This document shows positions 45,070 to 53,792 of a DNA stretch of 64,000 bases, piece by piece. The first letter of the stretch is position 1, and each line of letters begins with the position of its first letter. Origin of the DNA: Lachnospiraceae bacterium (GTDB lineage: Bacteria > Bacillota > Clostridia > Lachnospirales > Lachnospiraceae); NCBI GenBank assembly GCA_017527205.1, contig JAFXQK010000036.1:62001-126000 (forward strand), given 5' to 3'. The translations under genes were made by a program, and so were the position numbers. The notes under the pieces are model-generated. The model did no database searches. It was given only the letters and a program-made list of their open reading frames with translations, and was not told the DNA's origin.

Positions 45070-45238
45070 GTTTTACATATTGTATGACAATTACGATGTG
45101 GAAGATGATGTACAAAATACTTTTTCCGAATCGGGGAAAGGCTAGATGTACTACAGAATTTAAGTGAGAAAGAAACAAAACAGTATGTGCTTTGCACAAC
45201 TCGAAATGCTGCAATTGATATTTATTATAAAAAAAGAT
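45070..45238 (+). pseudogene. Second decayed ECF sigma factor fragment
   Basis: In one frame the stretch encodes YDNYDVEDDVQNTFSES and, after a shift, LDVLQNLSEKETKQYV followed by TTRNAAIDIYYKKR. This is the core-binding and -10-recognition part of an ECF sigma region 2. Region 4 is absent. The surrounding 465-base gap (44878-45342) has no other gene, although GAGGGAAATGTGA at about 45275 again pairs a Shine-Dalgarno with an immediate start-stop. Confidence 0.65.
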
Positions 45239-45342
45239 GACAAAAAGAAGGATAATATATTAAAGAAGGGAGGGAAATGTGACATCATATGGTTATCCTT
45301 CATGGAGGAGTTTGAGATAGTCGAAGAAAGGAGAATTGGCGT

Positions 45343-46551
45343 ATGAAAACAAAATGCATTAATTATATCAGGATTGGCATGCTCTCTCTTTTAACTTTTG
45401 TGCTGTTTATAAGTTTTGGAACCACAGCGCAGGCGTGCAATAAAGTTGAGTTGAAACAGCTGTGGTATGAGACTAATGATTATCCGATCACAGTAGAGGA
45501 CGAAGAATGGTATGATTACGGGATGCTAGATATGTTTGACATTTTGAATCCTCCACAGGAGCTTTTGGAAACATATTCAGCACAGAAGTTAGCAGGTTTG
45601 ATGATGACACATCCATATTTATGGGTATTACCATCATACGAATTTGAAGATAAGGACTACTTTTTTGGGTATATTCAAAACTCAAATATTTACACTGAGC
45701 TTTTTAACCGAAGCGATGGAGTAAAAAATTTGCTTACAGTTTACAGAAATTCTGCTATTGACCTGGAGCTCTTAAATAGCGATCCATACATCGTATGGAA
45801 TCTTGATACAAAGGTCAATGCAGAGATATTTGGTTGTCAGTTTATTCGTTTTTATGCTGAACAATTCGATGAAGAAGAGCGAATGCTGGCAGACAGTATT
45901 ATTGCTGAGAAGGAACAATTATACCGCGGCTTGGAATATGAGGATACGAAACGTTATCTGTCCTTTAGTGAGGAACCGATTAAGAACACATCCAGGCTTG
46001 CAGAACTTATTTATAAACTGGAAAATCGAAATGGATTTACTGCTACAGGGTCGGCAGTTCCAAAAACAATTGAAGGTGTAAACATTCAATTTACGCCTGG
46101 AATATACAATAAATATGGTGTTAATTCTAGTTGTTTGCAGTGGTTGAGCGGTGATTATAGCGATGAAAAGCGTGCGCATTTGGATGCAAGCATTGCATAT
46201 CCGTGGATTATGATAGATCATTCGTCGCCCAAATATAATTGTCATTCATATGCTTGGATTATAAGTAGTGCAGCTAATACATATTGGCTTGATTCTCCAG
46301 TAACATTTATGGGGAGCAGCCAAATAACGAGTTATAATTCCAATGTAACATTACAATTAGGAGACAAAATCGTATATTTTAATTCTTCAAATTCAATTAC
46401 TCACTCAGCAATTGTTGTAAGCACACCTCCAGGGAAAACGGGTATCTATGTGCGTTCTAAGATTGGCGGGAAAGGATTGTATGATTCTCCTCTGGATGAG
46501 GTTGGAATTTATCATGATAATTCTCAAACATATATGGTATATAGGTGGTAA
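45343..46551 (+). CDS. Secreted protein with NlpC/P60-like amidase fold
   Basis: The 402-residue protein has a Sec signal (basic start, hydrophobic core to about residue 28, AQA cleavage site). About 220 residues of helical sequence follow, with no motif I recognise, and then a C-terminal domain (about 275-402) with the papain-like pattern: the nucleophile Cys in YNCHSYAW, GDKIVYF, and the His in THSAIV. This is typical of cell-wall or peptide amidases. A role in peptidoglycan turnover or in cleaving a secreted peptide is plausible. AAAGGAG precedes the ATG. The gene lies in the same stretch as the decayed sigma genes. Confidence 0.75.
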   Translation: MKTKCINYIRIGMLSLLTFVLFISFGTTAQACNKVELKQLWYETNDYPITVEDEEWYDYGMLDMFDILNPPQELLETYSAQKLAGLMMTHPYLWVLPSYEFEDKDYFFGYIQNSNIYTELFNRSDGVKNLLTVYRNSAIDLELLNSDPYIVWNLDTKVNAEIFGCQFIRFYAEQFDEEERMLADSIIAEKEQLYRGLEYEDTKRYLSFSEEPIKNTSRLAELIYKLENRNGFTATGSAVPKTIEGVNIQFTPGIYNKYGVNSSCLQWLSGDYSDEKRAHLDASIAYPWIMIDHSSPKYNCHSYAWIISSAANTYWLDSPVTFMGSSQITSYNSNVTLQLGDKIVYFNSSNSITHSAIVVSTPPGKTGIYVRSKIGGKGLYDSPLDEVGIYHDNSQTYMVYRW

Positions 46552-46663
46552 TAGAGCTAGAAAACATTTAAATATGTGGTGAGCAAAGATTTCCTTTTTG
46601 TATCTATTTAACATCAGTTTTGTGTATATAAAAAGAAGACAAATACATAAAATAATATTTTAT

Positions 46664-46686
46664 TGGAGGTGAGTCCCGTGTTTTAA
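46664..46686 (+). repeat. Leader repeat copy 2: strong Shine-Dalgarno plus two-codon ORF
   Basis: GGAGGTGAGTCCC is followed by GTG TTT TAA, the counterpart of the element at 43076-43098. The next real gene starts 58 bases later with its own AGGAGG. Confidence 0.5.
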
Positions 46687-46743
46687 ATGTGATATCTACG
46701 AGGAATTAGTTGCTAATAGTATTAATGAACAGGAGGAATTTGT

Positions 46744-47052
46744 ATGAAGAAAAGAGTTATTTCAATTTTAACAGTTTTGACATTAGTGATTGTAGTATGC
46801 CTTAGTTCGAGTACAACATTGGCAGCCAACAGGCATACGCATGCCTACTCAGATGTAGGAATTATTCATCTAAGTACGCAGCAAATTGGATCGCATGTAG
46901 TACAGATGCATGATCCATCTACAGGCACTTATGAGACGGTGATTTGTTATATATATGTTGAAACATGGGCGCATGTTATGAAATGTGGATGTGGCAGCAC
47001 TTATTATGCAAATCAGTGGACAAGAATAGTTCATTCTGCATGCGGTTTGTAA
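46744..47052 (+). CDS. Small secreted His/Cys-containing protein, unknown
   Basis: The 102-residue protein has a signal peptide ending near LAA at about residue 28. The mature part of about 74 residues contains NRHTHAYSD, a central HVVQMHDPS and a C-terminal MKCGCGSTYY with a final Cys. The two Cys-His-rich ends could bind a metal or form disulfides. ACAGGAGG precedes the ATG. A hairpin follows the stop. It could be a processed peptide, and the amidase-like protein encoded just upstream could act on it, but this is only a positional idea. Confidence 0.65.
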   Translation: MKKRVISILTVLTLVIVVCLSSSTTLAANRHTHAYSDVGIIHLSTQQIGSHVVQMHDPSTGTYETVICYIYVETWAHVMKCGCGSTYYANQWTRIVHSACGL

Positions 47053-47059
47053 TAAAATA

Positions 47060-47090
47060 ATCCCTGCGTTGATTAACGCAGGGATCTTTA
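47060..47090 (+). terminator. Terminator after the small secreted protein
   Basis: ATCCCTGCGTT pairs with AACGCAGGGAT around GATT, followed by CTTTAAA. The U-tract is short. Confidence 0.7.
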
Positions 47091-47107
47091 AAATTGAGGA
47101 AATTACG

Positions 47108-49354
47108 ATGTTTAGAAATCTGGTTGGCATGGTAATTCTTGCTATGCTCATACTCCTAAATGGATGTGGCAGTCCTAAATCCGATGAGCATGTAGGGAAT
47201 ATTGATAAAGGGGAATATTACTGGAGCGAAGGTCCAGTGAAGGTAATCAATTTGGCATCGGAAAAGGAATATCTTGAAGAAAGCAAACTTGCCGTGCATT
47301 GGGAATCAGGACTTATTCTTTCCAAGGATGCCGTATGGAAATATATTGCCGCAACAAATGAAGCAAACGAGAGGAAGCAATACTATCTGTATTATTCCAT
47401 CACGGAGGGAAAATGGAACCTGTTGGACGCAGGGGCGGGTACGACAAAAGATGGACGAAGCTATGAATTTTTAAGCATGCCATGTGTATCCGTCACGGGC
47501 GAAGCATACGCAATTATCAATCAAGAAGATGGCAAAGGCGTTGCGAGTGTTTCTGCTGAGGGGATCGGAGAATATGTGGGTTCCATTATGACAGGCTATA
47601 CTAGTGGCAACGTAACCATGATTTTGGGAAGGGATGGAAAGGCCTACGAATGGATCAATACAGGTGACAATGTTTACGTATGCGACGCAAAAACCAATGC
47701 TGCTAAACTGCATTGCCTTGATGATGAAAATGAGGTTACTGTAGACGGATGGATCCTTGGGGCGGCTCAAAAGGATGCTGCGGAGGGGATTTGCTTTTTC
47801 GGGATGGACAGGGAACGGAAACCTGCAATGTGGGACAAGGGCGGGAATAAGCTCCAGGTTGCTTTTCCAAACGATTTGTCCGCACCCGAATATTATGTCG
47901 TTTATGAAAAAAACGGAAGCATGCTGGTTTGTGACAAGTATGCTCTTTGGGAATCCGAGGGAGAAGGATACAAATGCCTGTTTTCTTTTATGGAAAACGG
48001 TTATCAGTTCGATTCCGTGCTGGGAATGTCGCTTGACGGTGAAAATGACCTTCGGATCCTCCTAAGCATGGATGGCGCGCCGACGGTGCTTTTGTATGAT
48101 CTTTCAAAGAAGAACCAAAAGCAGGAGAAAAAAGAGCTGGTGCTTGCCGCCTACATGCCAAGCGTTGCCTTCAACTGCATGGTGGCGGACTTTAACAGAA
48201 GGGATCATGAGTATTACGTTACCGTAAGACTCCCTGAGAAGGGAGAAGACCAGGAGAGCTTTCGGCGTAGAATTCAGCTGGAGCTTACGGCCGGTAAGGG
48301 ACCTGACCTGCTGGAAGAAAGCGCCCTTTATGATGCAAATTCCTTGATAAGTAAAGGACTCATAAAATGCCTGGATGAGTCGGATTTCAATAATCTGGGG
48401 TGTCTGCCGTCCTGTTTGGAGACGGGAAAGAGGGGTGACGGATTATACGGCATTCCGTATGAATTTAGTCTTGATTTTGCCGCATGGCGCAAAGAAGAGA
48501 TTGGCGTGGGAGAAACACTTACGGTAGACAAAATGATAAGGCAAATGCGGGCTTCCCAAAGGGAAGTATTGGACGCATCCTGCTCAGCAGCGGACATTGT
48601 AATGCGGTATGCCCTGCGAGACGATTCCAACACGGATTACATTGATTGGCAACAGGGAAAGAGCAAGCTTTCGGGGAAGGCTTTTCTGGATCTTCTGGAG
48701 TTTGCGAAGGAGTATGCGACTGACGGCCTGGACTACGAGGAAGCAAGTAAAAACGCGTTCGCAATGAGTCCGCGAAGCGGCATTTTTTCCTTTTCAGATT
48801 TTGGCATGCTGACGGAATGCTTAGGCGATTATGTAATTTTGGGGTATCCAAGAAATGAAGGGAAGGGGATCTATGTTTGGACAAACAAGATCTATGTAAA
48901 TGACCGAGGCGAATTGGGGGAGGGGGCAGTCCGATTCCTGCAGTATTTAGTCAGTGAAAGGGCACAGGCCTTGTATGTTTCCTATGACGTGACTGGGGAT
49001 GCACGGAGGAAGATGGATGAAAACGGGTTGTTTGTCGATAAGATGGCCCTGTTTCCCGTGAACCGCTCGGCGTTGGAAAAAATGGTATGCGAAGAAGACG
49101 GCAATCAGCCAGAGAATCAGTTCGTTCTGGATTCTGGCAAGGTGATTTACTTAAAACAGCCACTTTCCTCAAAACAGGTCAGTGAATTTTGGAATATGGC
49201 GGATCAGGCGCTGCCTGCAAATTACAAGATATCACAGGTGGAGGGCATGATTTATGAGGAATTGGAGGCGTATTTTGAGGGACAGATTACCGCGCAGGAA
49301 GCAGCGGAGAAGCTAGATAAGCGCATGCAGTTGTATTTGGATGAGAATCGGTAA
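47108..49354 (+). CDS. Large solute-binding lipoprotein (family 1-like) with an N-terminal propeller-like domain
   Basis: The ATG at 47108 follows ATTGAGGA and gives 748 residues. The lipobox LNGC (Cys about 20) marks it as a lipoprotein. Residues about 25-340 form a beta-rich, propeller-like domain. Residues about 345-748 read as a family 1 binding protein: LVLAAYMPSVAFNCMVADF, LELTAGKGPDLLEES and YGIPYEFSLDFAAW. No permease or ATPase genes lie nearby, so it may act as a sensor or use a transporter encoded elsewhere. The fragment at 43202 is a broken relative. It is intact and free of internal stops. The 283-base gap after it holds only a promoter. Confidence 0.82.
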   Translation: MFRNLVGMVILAMLILLNGCGSPKSDEHVGNIDKGEYYWSEGPVKVINLASEKEYLEESKLAVHWESGLILSKDAVWKYIAATNEANERKQYYLYYSITEGKWNLLDAGAGTTKDGRSYEFLSMPCVSVTGEAYAIINQEDGKGVASVSAEGIGEYVGSIMTGYTSGNVTMILGRDGKAYEWINTGDNVYVCDAKTNAAKLHCLDDENEVTVDGWILGAAQKDAAEGICFFGMDRERKPAMWDKGGNKLQVAFPNDLSAPEYYVVYEKNGSMLVCDKYALWESEGEGYKCLFSFMENGYQFDSVLGMSLDGENDLRILLSMDGAPTVLLYDLSKKNQKQEKKELVLAAYMPSVAFNCMVADFNRRDHEYYVTVRLPEKGEDQESFRRRIQLELTAGKGPDLLEESALYDANSLISKGLIKCLDESDFNNLGCLPSCLETGKRGDGLYGIPYEFSLDFAAWRKEEIGVGETLTVDKMIRQMRASQREVLDASCSAADIVMRYALRDDSNTDYIDWQQGKSKLSGKAFLDLLEFAKEYATDGLDYEEASKNAFAMSPRSGIFSFSDFGMLTECLGDYVILGYPRNEGKGIYVWTNKIYVNDRGELGEGAVRFLQYLVSERAQALYVSYDVTGDARRKMDENGLFVDKMALFPVNRSALEKMVCEEDGNQPENQFVLDSGKVIYLKQPLSSKQVSEFWNMADQALPANYKISQVEGMIYEELEAYFEGQITAQEAAEKLDKRMQLYLDENR

Positions 49355-49561
49355 GACCAAAAAGAAAATCAAACTGAGAAATATTATATGCGTTCAGAGG
49401 TGCTGAGAATTGGTGGGTGTTTTGGTTGTATTGTATTGCACGAATCAAAACGTGGACAATTCTTTGTATATGATAGGACAATTTGACATGAATAAATGAA
49501 GATAAAAAACATGTTACGGTTTCGTTATTGACGGAGGAAAAATTCTTTTCATATTGTTTAT

Positions 49562-49590
49562 TTGACATAATATGAAAAAAGGTACATAAT
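49562..49590 (+). promoter_or_regulatory. Sigma-A promoter at the head of the AT-rich island
   Basis: TTGACA at 49562-49567 and CATAAT at 49585-49590 are 17 bases apart, 48 bases before the membrane-protein gene at 49638. The dGTPase gene probably shares this promoter. Confidence 0.65.
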
Positions 49591-49637
49591 ATTATTAACC
49601 ACATAATACTAAAAAGGATTGAAGAGAAGATATAGCA

Positions 49638-50210
49638 ATGGGACGTAAAAGTAATAAAAGAAAAAACAATGGTAAAAAAAATAAAAATACTGCAGATATT
49701 AATGTAAAAGTTGATGCCGAATCTAATATGTTAATAAGCGAAGAGTTTATAGTGGCACAAGCTGAGGCATTTTATCTTGCGTTAAAAAGAATAGAGGAAG
49801 GAAAAAATAAAGATCAAGTTCCCAATTCTAAAGCCAAATGGTGGGAAAGCATTTTGATGTTTATAAATATAGTTTTTTTCCCGTGGGTAATCTTGGGAAA
49901 GAAAAAAATGAATAAACAAATTTATGATGAATTGCTTGTGATTCCAATTTCGTCGTTGCTACAAGTGGGTGGAACAATCACATGGATTACAGGTGCGGTG
50001 GGTATTTTCCTTATGATTGCGCAGAAAATTCCATTCACGATTAATTTATGCTTGATTTTTATGTTTATTATGTTGATAAGCAGTATGATGATTGTTTCTG
50101 GTAAGGCATTCGGGGAAGAAAATGACAGTACAAAAATATATGCTTATTCGGCTAGCCTTATAGCTTTGATTAGTTGCGTTGTAAGTATTGTATCTTTGTT
50201 CTTGAGATAA
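49638..50210 (+). CDS. Small membrane protein of unknown function beside the dGTPase gene
   Basis: The 190-residue protein begins with a very basic, Lys/Asn-rich tail (about 1-20), then a helical cytoplasmic part and four hydrophobic helices (about 72-88, 103-125, 132-153 and 166-189). It is followed after 59 bases by the dGTPase-like gene in the same direction, with no terminator between them, so they are likely co-transcribed. No family was recognised. A role as membrane effector or anchor is conceivable but unproven. Confidence 0.7.
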   Translation: MGRKSNKRKNNGKKNKNTADINVKVDAESNMLISEEFIVAQAEAFYLALKRIEEGKNKDQVPNSKAKWWESILMFINIVFFPWVILGKKKMNKQIYDELLVIPISSLLQVGGTITWITGAVGIFLMIAQKIPFTINLCLIFMFIMLISSMMIVSGKAFGEENDSTKIYAYSASLIALISCVVSIVSLFLR

Positions 50211-50269
50211 ATTTATGCATTTTTATGGTTGGTTTGATTGCAATAATTCACAAAAGAGGAGTAAGTGAC

Positions 50270-51691
50270 ATGGGGAAGAAAGAAAACAAATATAGTCAAT
50301 TGTTGTGTGTCGATAGGCTAAGAACTTCATCAATTAAAAGAGGCTCAAAGATTGATGAGTTTTATAGTGACAGATCAAGAATTATATATTCTTCCTCATT
50401 TCGCAGATTGCTTCAAAAAGCACAGGTCTTTTCGTTGGAACCAAATGCAAGCGTAAGGACTCGATTAACGCATTCACTGGAAGTGTCTGATATAGGGCGC
50501 ACGCTTTCTAATCAAATAGCATCTAGGCTGTATGCTGAGCGTAAACTTGACGCGGATCAAATGCAAGAAATAGTTGCCGTCGTTGAAAATGCATGTCTGT
50601 TGCATGATATTGGTAACCCTCCTTTTGGACATTTCGGTGAAATTGCTATTCGAGACTGGGCGAAAAATAAGGCCATAGAAGCGATCCCGGAAGGAATTAG
50701 CAAAAAAGATAAATTATTAAATAAATTAATGGAAGACTTTTACGAGTTTGATGGAAATCCACAAGGTTTTAGGACAATTACAAAATTACATACGGATTAT
50801 GATCAATATAGCCTAAACTTGACATATGCCACATTATTGTGTGCTCTTAAGTATTCGCGAGTAGCAGGTGAACCTCCAAAATCCGAAATCACGAAAAAAG
50901 CAGGATGTTTTTTGAGCGAAAAGGACATTTTTGAAGATATTTGCAACACTGTTGGAATAGAATTACATCATCGATATCCATTAACATATATAATGGAAGC
51001 TGCTGATGATATTGCATATTGCATGAGTGACATCGCTGACGGTATAGAAAAAAGAATATTAAATGAAGATATTTTTATAAAAGAGTTTCTAAGCGAATGG
51101 GATAAAGCATATCCGCGTGAGACTATTCAAGATATTTTGCCTAAAAACGACAAGGTTAGTTTTGGAAGAGATATTTCTGTTCCATGGTCACGTAAAGCTG
51201 TGAGTGAGACCGTAGAAAATTATTTTGAACGGGAAAATGATATTTTAAATGGAGTGGCAGATTCTCTAATAAATAGAAATAAACCCATGGGTCGTGTCCT
51301 TGAAACGATAAAGAAGGTTTCACGAAGAATATTATACTCGTCTTTTGACGCAGAAAACATAGAATTAACGGGATATGCAGTTATTACGGGTATTCTGCGA
51401 CACTATGAGAGATTATTATCATTATCCAATGATGAATTTCTAAAATTAGTCAATGGAGAAAAAACCGCCAACTTAGATGTTGAAAGACGTTTGTTTAATC
51501 GTTTAGGACATCGCTATGTATCTGCATATACATATGCTCTTGAAGGGTTAAAAAAGGAGAATCATGAGTATGCAATTCAGGAATGGTGGTTGCGTGTACA
51601 TTTATTGTTAGATCATGTTAGTGGGATGACTGATGAGTATGCACTCGAAACATATCAAATGTTAGAGGGGATAAAGCTGATGCATAAGTAG
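50270..51691 (+). CDS. dgt: dGTPase-family HD phosphohydrolase
   Basis: The ATG at 50270 follows AGAGGAG, giving 473 residues; the longer frame from 50174 begins inside the previous gene. The family converts dGTP to deoxyguanosine and triphosphate. The first 120 residues have FRRLLQKAQVF, THSLEVSDIGR (metal His68) and LLHDIGNPPFGHFGE (His112-Asp113), the hallmark of Dgt. A later YIMEAADDIAYCMSD supplies the remaining metal ligand. dNTP-depleting dGTPases are known anti-phage proteins in other bacteria. The position here, in an AT-rich stretch next to other defence-like genes, makes that role likely, but house-keeping use is possible. Confidence 0.93.
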   Translation: MGKKENKYSQLLCVDRLRTSSIKRGSKIDEFYSDRSRIIYSSSFRRLLQKAQVFSLEPNASVRTRLTHSLEVSDIGRTLSNQIASRLYAERKLDADQMQEIVAVVENACLLHDIGNPPFGHFGEIAIRDWAKNKAIEAIPEGISKKDKLLNKLMEDFYEFDGNPQGFRTITKLHTDYDQYSLNLTYATLLCALKYSRVAGEPPKSEITKKAGCFLSEKDIFEDICNTVGIELHHRYPLTYIMEAADDIAYCMSDIADGIEKRILNEDIFIKEFLSEWDKAYPRETIQDILPKNDKVSFGRDISVPWSRKAVSETVENYFERENDILNGVADSLINRNKPMGRVLETIKKVSRRILYSSFDAENIELTGYAVITGILRHYERLLSLSNDEFLKLVNGEKTANLDVERRLFNRLGHRYVSAYTYALEGLKKENHEYAIQEWWLRVHLLLDHVSGMTDEYALETYQMLEGIKLMHK

Positions 51692-51836
51692 TGAATGGGA
51701 GTGTATGAATAACAAAGACACATAAATAGATATTTTACCAAGAGAGAATTGTTGTAAAGATGTTTATATATCATTCCTTTGGCGGAGATGAATTATAAAC
51801 AATGAATGAGAATTTATTCGGAAGGAGATACAAAAG

Positions 51837-52112
51837 ATGCCAAGAATTGAATTTGTTGAAAAAACAATCTACAAAAAAGAAGGCGTAGACGTAAAATTTT
51901 ATTATAATGGTAAAGATGTTAGAGGGGATGCCTCTGTACCCGCAAATTATCAAGCGGACCGAGCAACAAAAAATAACGCAAATATTTCCCAATTAAAGGA
52001 TAAACTCAAAAAACAATTTGCTGGATATGATTTTGAAGTATATGACGGAAAAGGGAAAAAAGTTCGAGGAAATGTTCTTTTGTCAACGGTTAGAGACAGC
52101 TATGATGATTAA
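51837..52112 (+). CDS. Small soluble protein, unknown
   Basis: The 91-residue protein follows a good AAGGAGA site. It is highly charged and Lys/Asp-rich, with FYYNGKDVRG and FEVYDGKGKKVRG, two similar short blocks that suggest a small internal duplication. No domain was recognised. It lies 145 bases after the dGTPase gene. It may be a defence regulator or a small accessory protein. Confidence 0.6.
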   Translation: MPRIEFVEKTIYKKEGVDVKFYYNGKDVRGDASVPANYQADRATKNNANISQLKDKLKKQFAGYDFEVYDGKGKKVRGNVLLSTVRDSYDD

Positions 52113-52431
52113 GATGTGACTTGCAATATAACAAAAGTTTTAAGACTATTTAAATGTGATTGAAAATCCGCTATTATTCGTTTTTTTTGATACGGTCAAT
52201 AGTTCATCATAAATTCAAATTTACTTAACTGCCTTATCAAAGAACTAATTTTGGACTAATACATAATGACAAATTCATAAATGGAAAAAAGCTATGTATG
52301 CTGTGGTAGTAAGTTCTTGGTATAATAGTGGATTGATGGTTATGTATTTCTATATTTGAACTAAAAAGAAAATAATTTATGCCGATATATAAATAAAGTA
52401 ATGTGGAATATGATAAATGATAATGCAATTT

Positions 52432-52461
52432 TTGACATTTAGAAGCCAGATGGGTTATGAT
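52432..52461 (+). promoter_or_regulatory. Possible sigma-A promoter
   Basis: TTGACA at 52432-52437 and TATGAT at 52456-52461 are 18 bases apart, about 64 bases before the small gene at 52525. An extended -10 (TGG-TATAAT, 52318-52326) also occurs upstream. The rest of 52113-52431 shows nothing recognisable. Confidence 0.5.
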
Positions 52462-52524
52462 TGTGTGATTTAATGATTGTAAATAAGAGACGATTTTATG
52501 CTTTCAAAAGAAAGAGGAAAAAAC

Positions 52525-52695
52525 ATGCCATATTGTTATGTAAGCGGTGGATTTATATTCACCAAAGTTAGAGAGGATGAAGATGGTACATGCTATTATG
52601 ACATTACTCATAGTAGCGGAAGAACGTGGGATTATGCACATAAATTTAGATCAACTAAAGAGATGGATGAATATGCTAGCCGCTATCGTTCCTAA
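52525..52695 (+). CDS. Very small protein, unknown
   Basis: The ATG at 52525, after AGAGGAA, gives 56 residues; an in-frame ATG at 52498 lacks a ribosome site. The protein carries MPYCYVSGGFIFTKVRED and the Tyr/His-rich SSGRTWDYAHKF. It has no membrane helix. Its own promoter supports expression. The function is unknown. Confidence 0.5.
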   Translation: MPYCYVSGGFIFTKVREDEDGTCYYDITHSSGRTWDYAHKFRSTKEMDEYASRYRS

Positions 52696-52929
52696 CAGCA
52701 ATAAATGAACATATAAATACAAAGGTATTAGAAGCGGAGTGATGTAATAATATCAAAAATTATGTGGAAAACAAAATTTTGTCAGGATGTATTAGTTAGT
52801 TTCGCATATGAAAGATCTAGGTTTTACATCAACCAAGATAACTATTAGTTCTATACATTTTTTTGATACTATGGTATCTATGTACGAGTTCATCCAAAGT
52901 CATGGAACTAGTTTAAGTGCATGCTGAAA

Positions 52930-53380
52930 GACCTCTCTTTCCGGAGACGCTGTCAGAGTATCAGACCCTCGCTTGAGACGATATAGGTCTATGCAAGGGG
53001 ATGACTTAACTACTATGTAATAGCTAGCATGAAGGAAAATCTCGATGATATCAATGGCTGGTTTTACCACCGTACCCGTATGTGCATTTGGAAGCAGTGA
53101 AAACTGCCCAGAATAAAGAAACGGAACTTCATCAAACAGGGAATCCCGGAATACTTCGCTAACATGGCGGCAAACAGTCGAAAGAGCTGCTGGATATATT
53201 CCAACACGGCATTGTCAAAAGAACTTTATCAAAAGAAAGACTGATAAACAGTGGCTTTTAAGATTTAGCCATCGCTTATTAGTCCGTGCGTATCAACTGT
53301 TGAACGCGCCATATACTGAACGGTCCGTACGGTGCTGCGAGAGGACGGCGGTTAGTCTCCGACTCCTCCGCGATTAATGG
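52930..53380 (+). mobile_element. Degenerate 3' end of a group II intron
   Basis: At 53050-53230 the plus strand encodes, with stops and shifts, INGWFYHRTRMCIWKQ followed by KKRNFIKQGIPEYFANMAAN and SRKSCW. This is the C-terminal maturase/DNA-binding signature of group II intron reverse transcriptases. After it, about 53300-53375 resembles the terminal RNA part of such introns: GAACG-GCCATATAC, then GGTCCGTACGGTGxTGxGAGAGGACGGCGGTTAGTC. The rest of the reverse transcriptase is missing, so this is a dead remnant. The remaining bases of the 52696-53792 gap show no clear gene. Confidence 0.7.
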
Positions 53381-53422
53381 TCTGCGTTTTTATTTGTTTC
53401 TTGTAGCATGCGATAAAAGTTA

Positions 53423-53659
53423 ATGCCACAGTATATGACTACAAACAGAATTATAAAAAACAAGATTTGGCAGATATTATATAATAACTCTACTGGAAGA
53501 TCAACTTTATTGGAAAGTCAAGATGTAAACAACAATAATGGATTTTGTGACATTTTATTATGTAATGAAAAATACAGGTCAGTGCTATTATGTGCTCTTA
53601 TTTTAACAAAAGGTGAAGTACGAAAGAAATGTGAGGTGACAAACTATGACTACTATTGA
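53423..53659 (+). CDS. Doubtful small ORF
   Basis: The 78-codon frame has no ribosome site worth naming. It encodes an Asn/Lys-rich N-terminal part and a hydrophobic CDILLCNEKYRSVLLCALIL region. It lies between the intron remnant and the phosphoribosyltransferase gene. It may be a remnant, and evidence for expression is lacking. Confidence 0.25.
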   Translation: MPQYMTTNRIIKNKIWQILYNNSTGRSTLLESQDVNNNNGFCDILLCNEKYRSVLLCALILTKGEVRKKCEVTNYDYY

Positions 53660-53792
53660 AGCTATATCTATAGAAATGGCATATGTTTTACATTAATCAC
53701 GGATCAGATTACTTTACAATTATAGATTTCCCAAAAGAGTATCGTTGTAATTCATAATGATATGCAACCAAATGAAAAGAGAAGGTATACAT

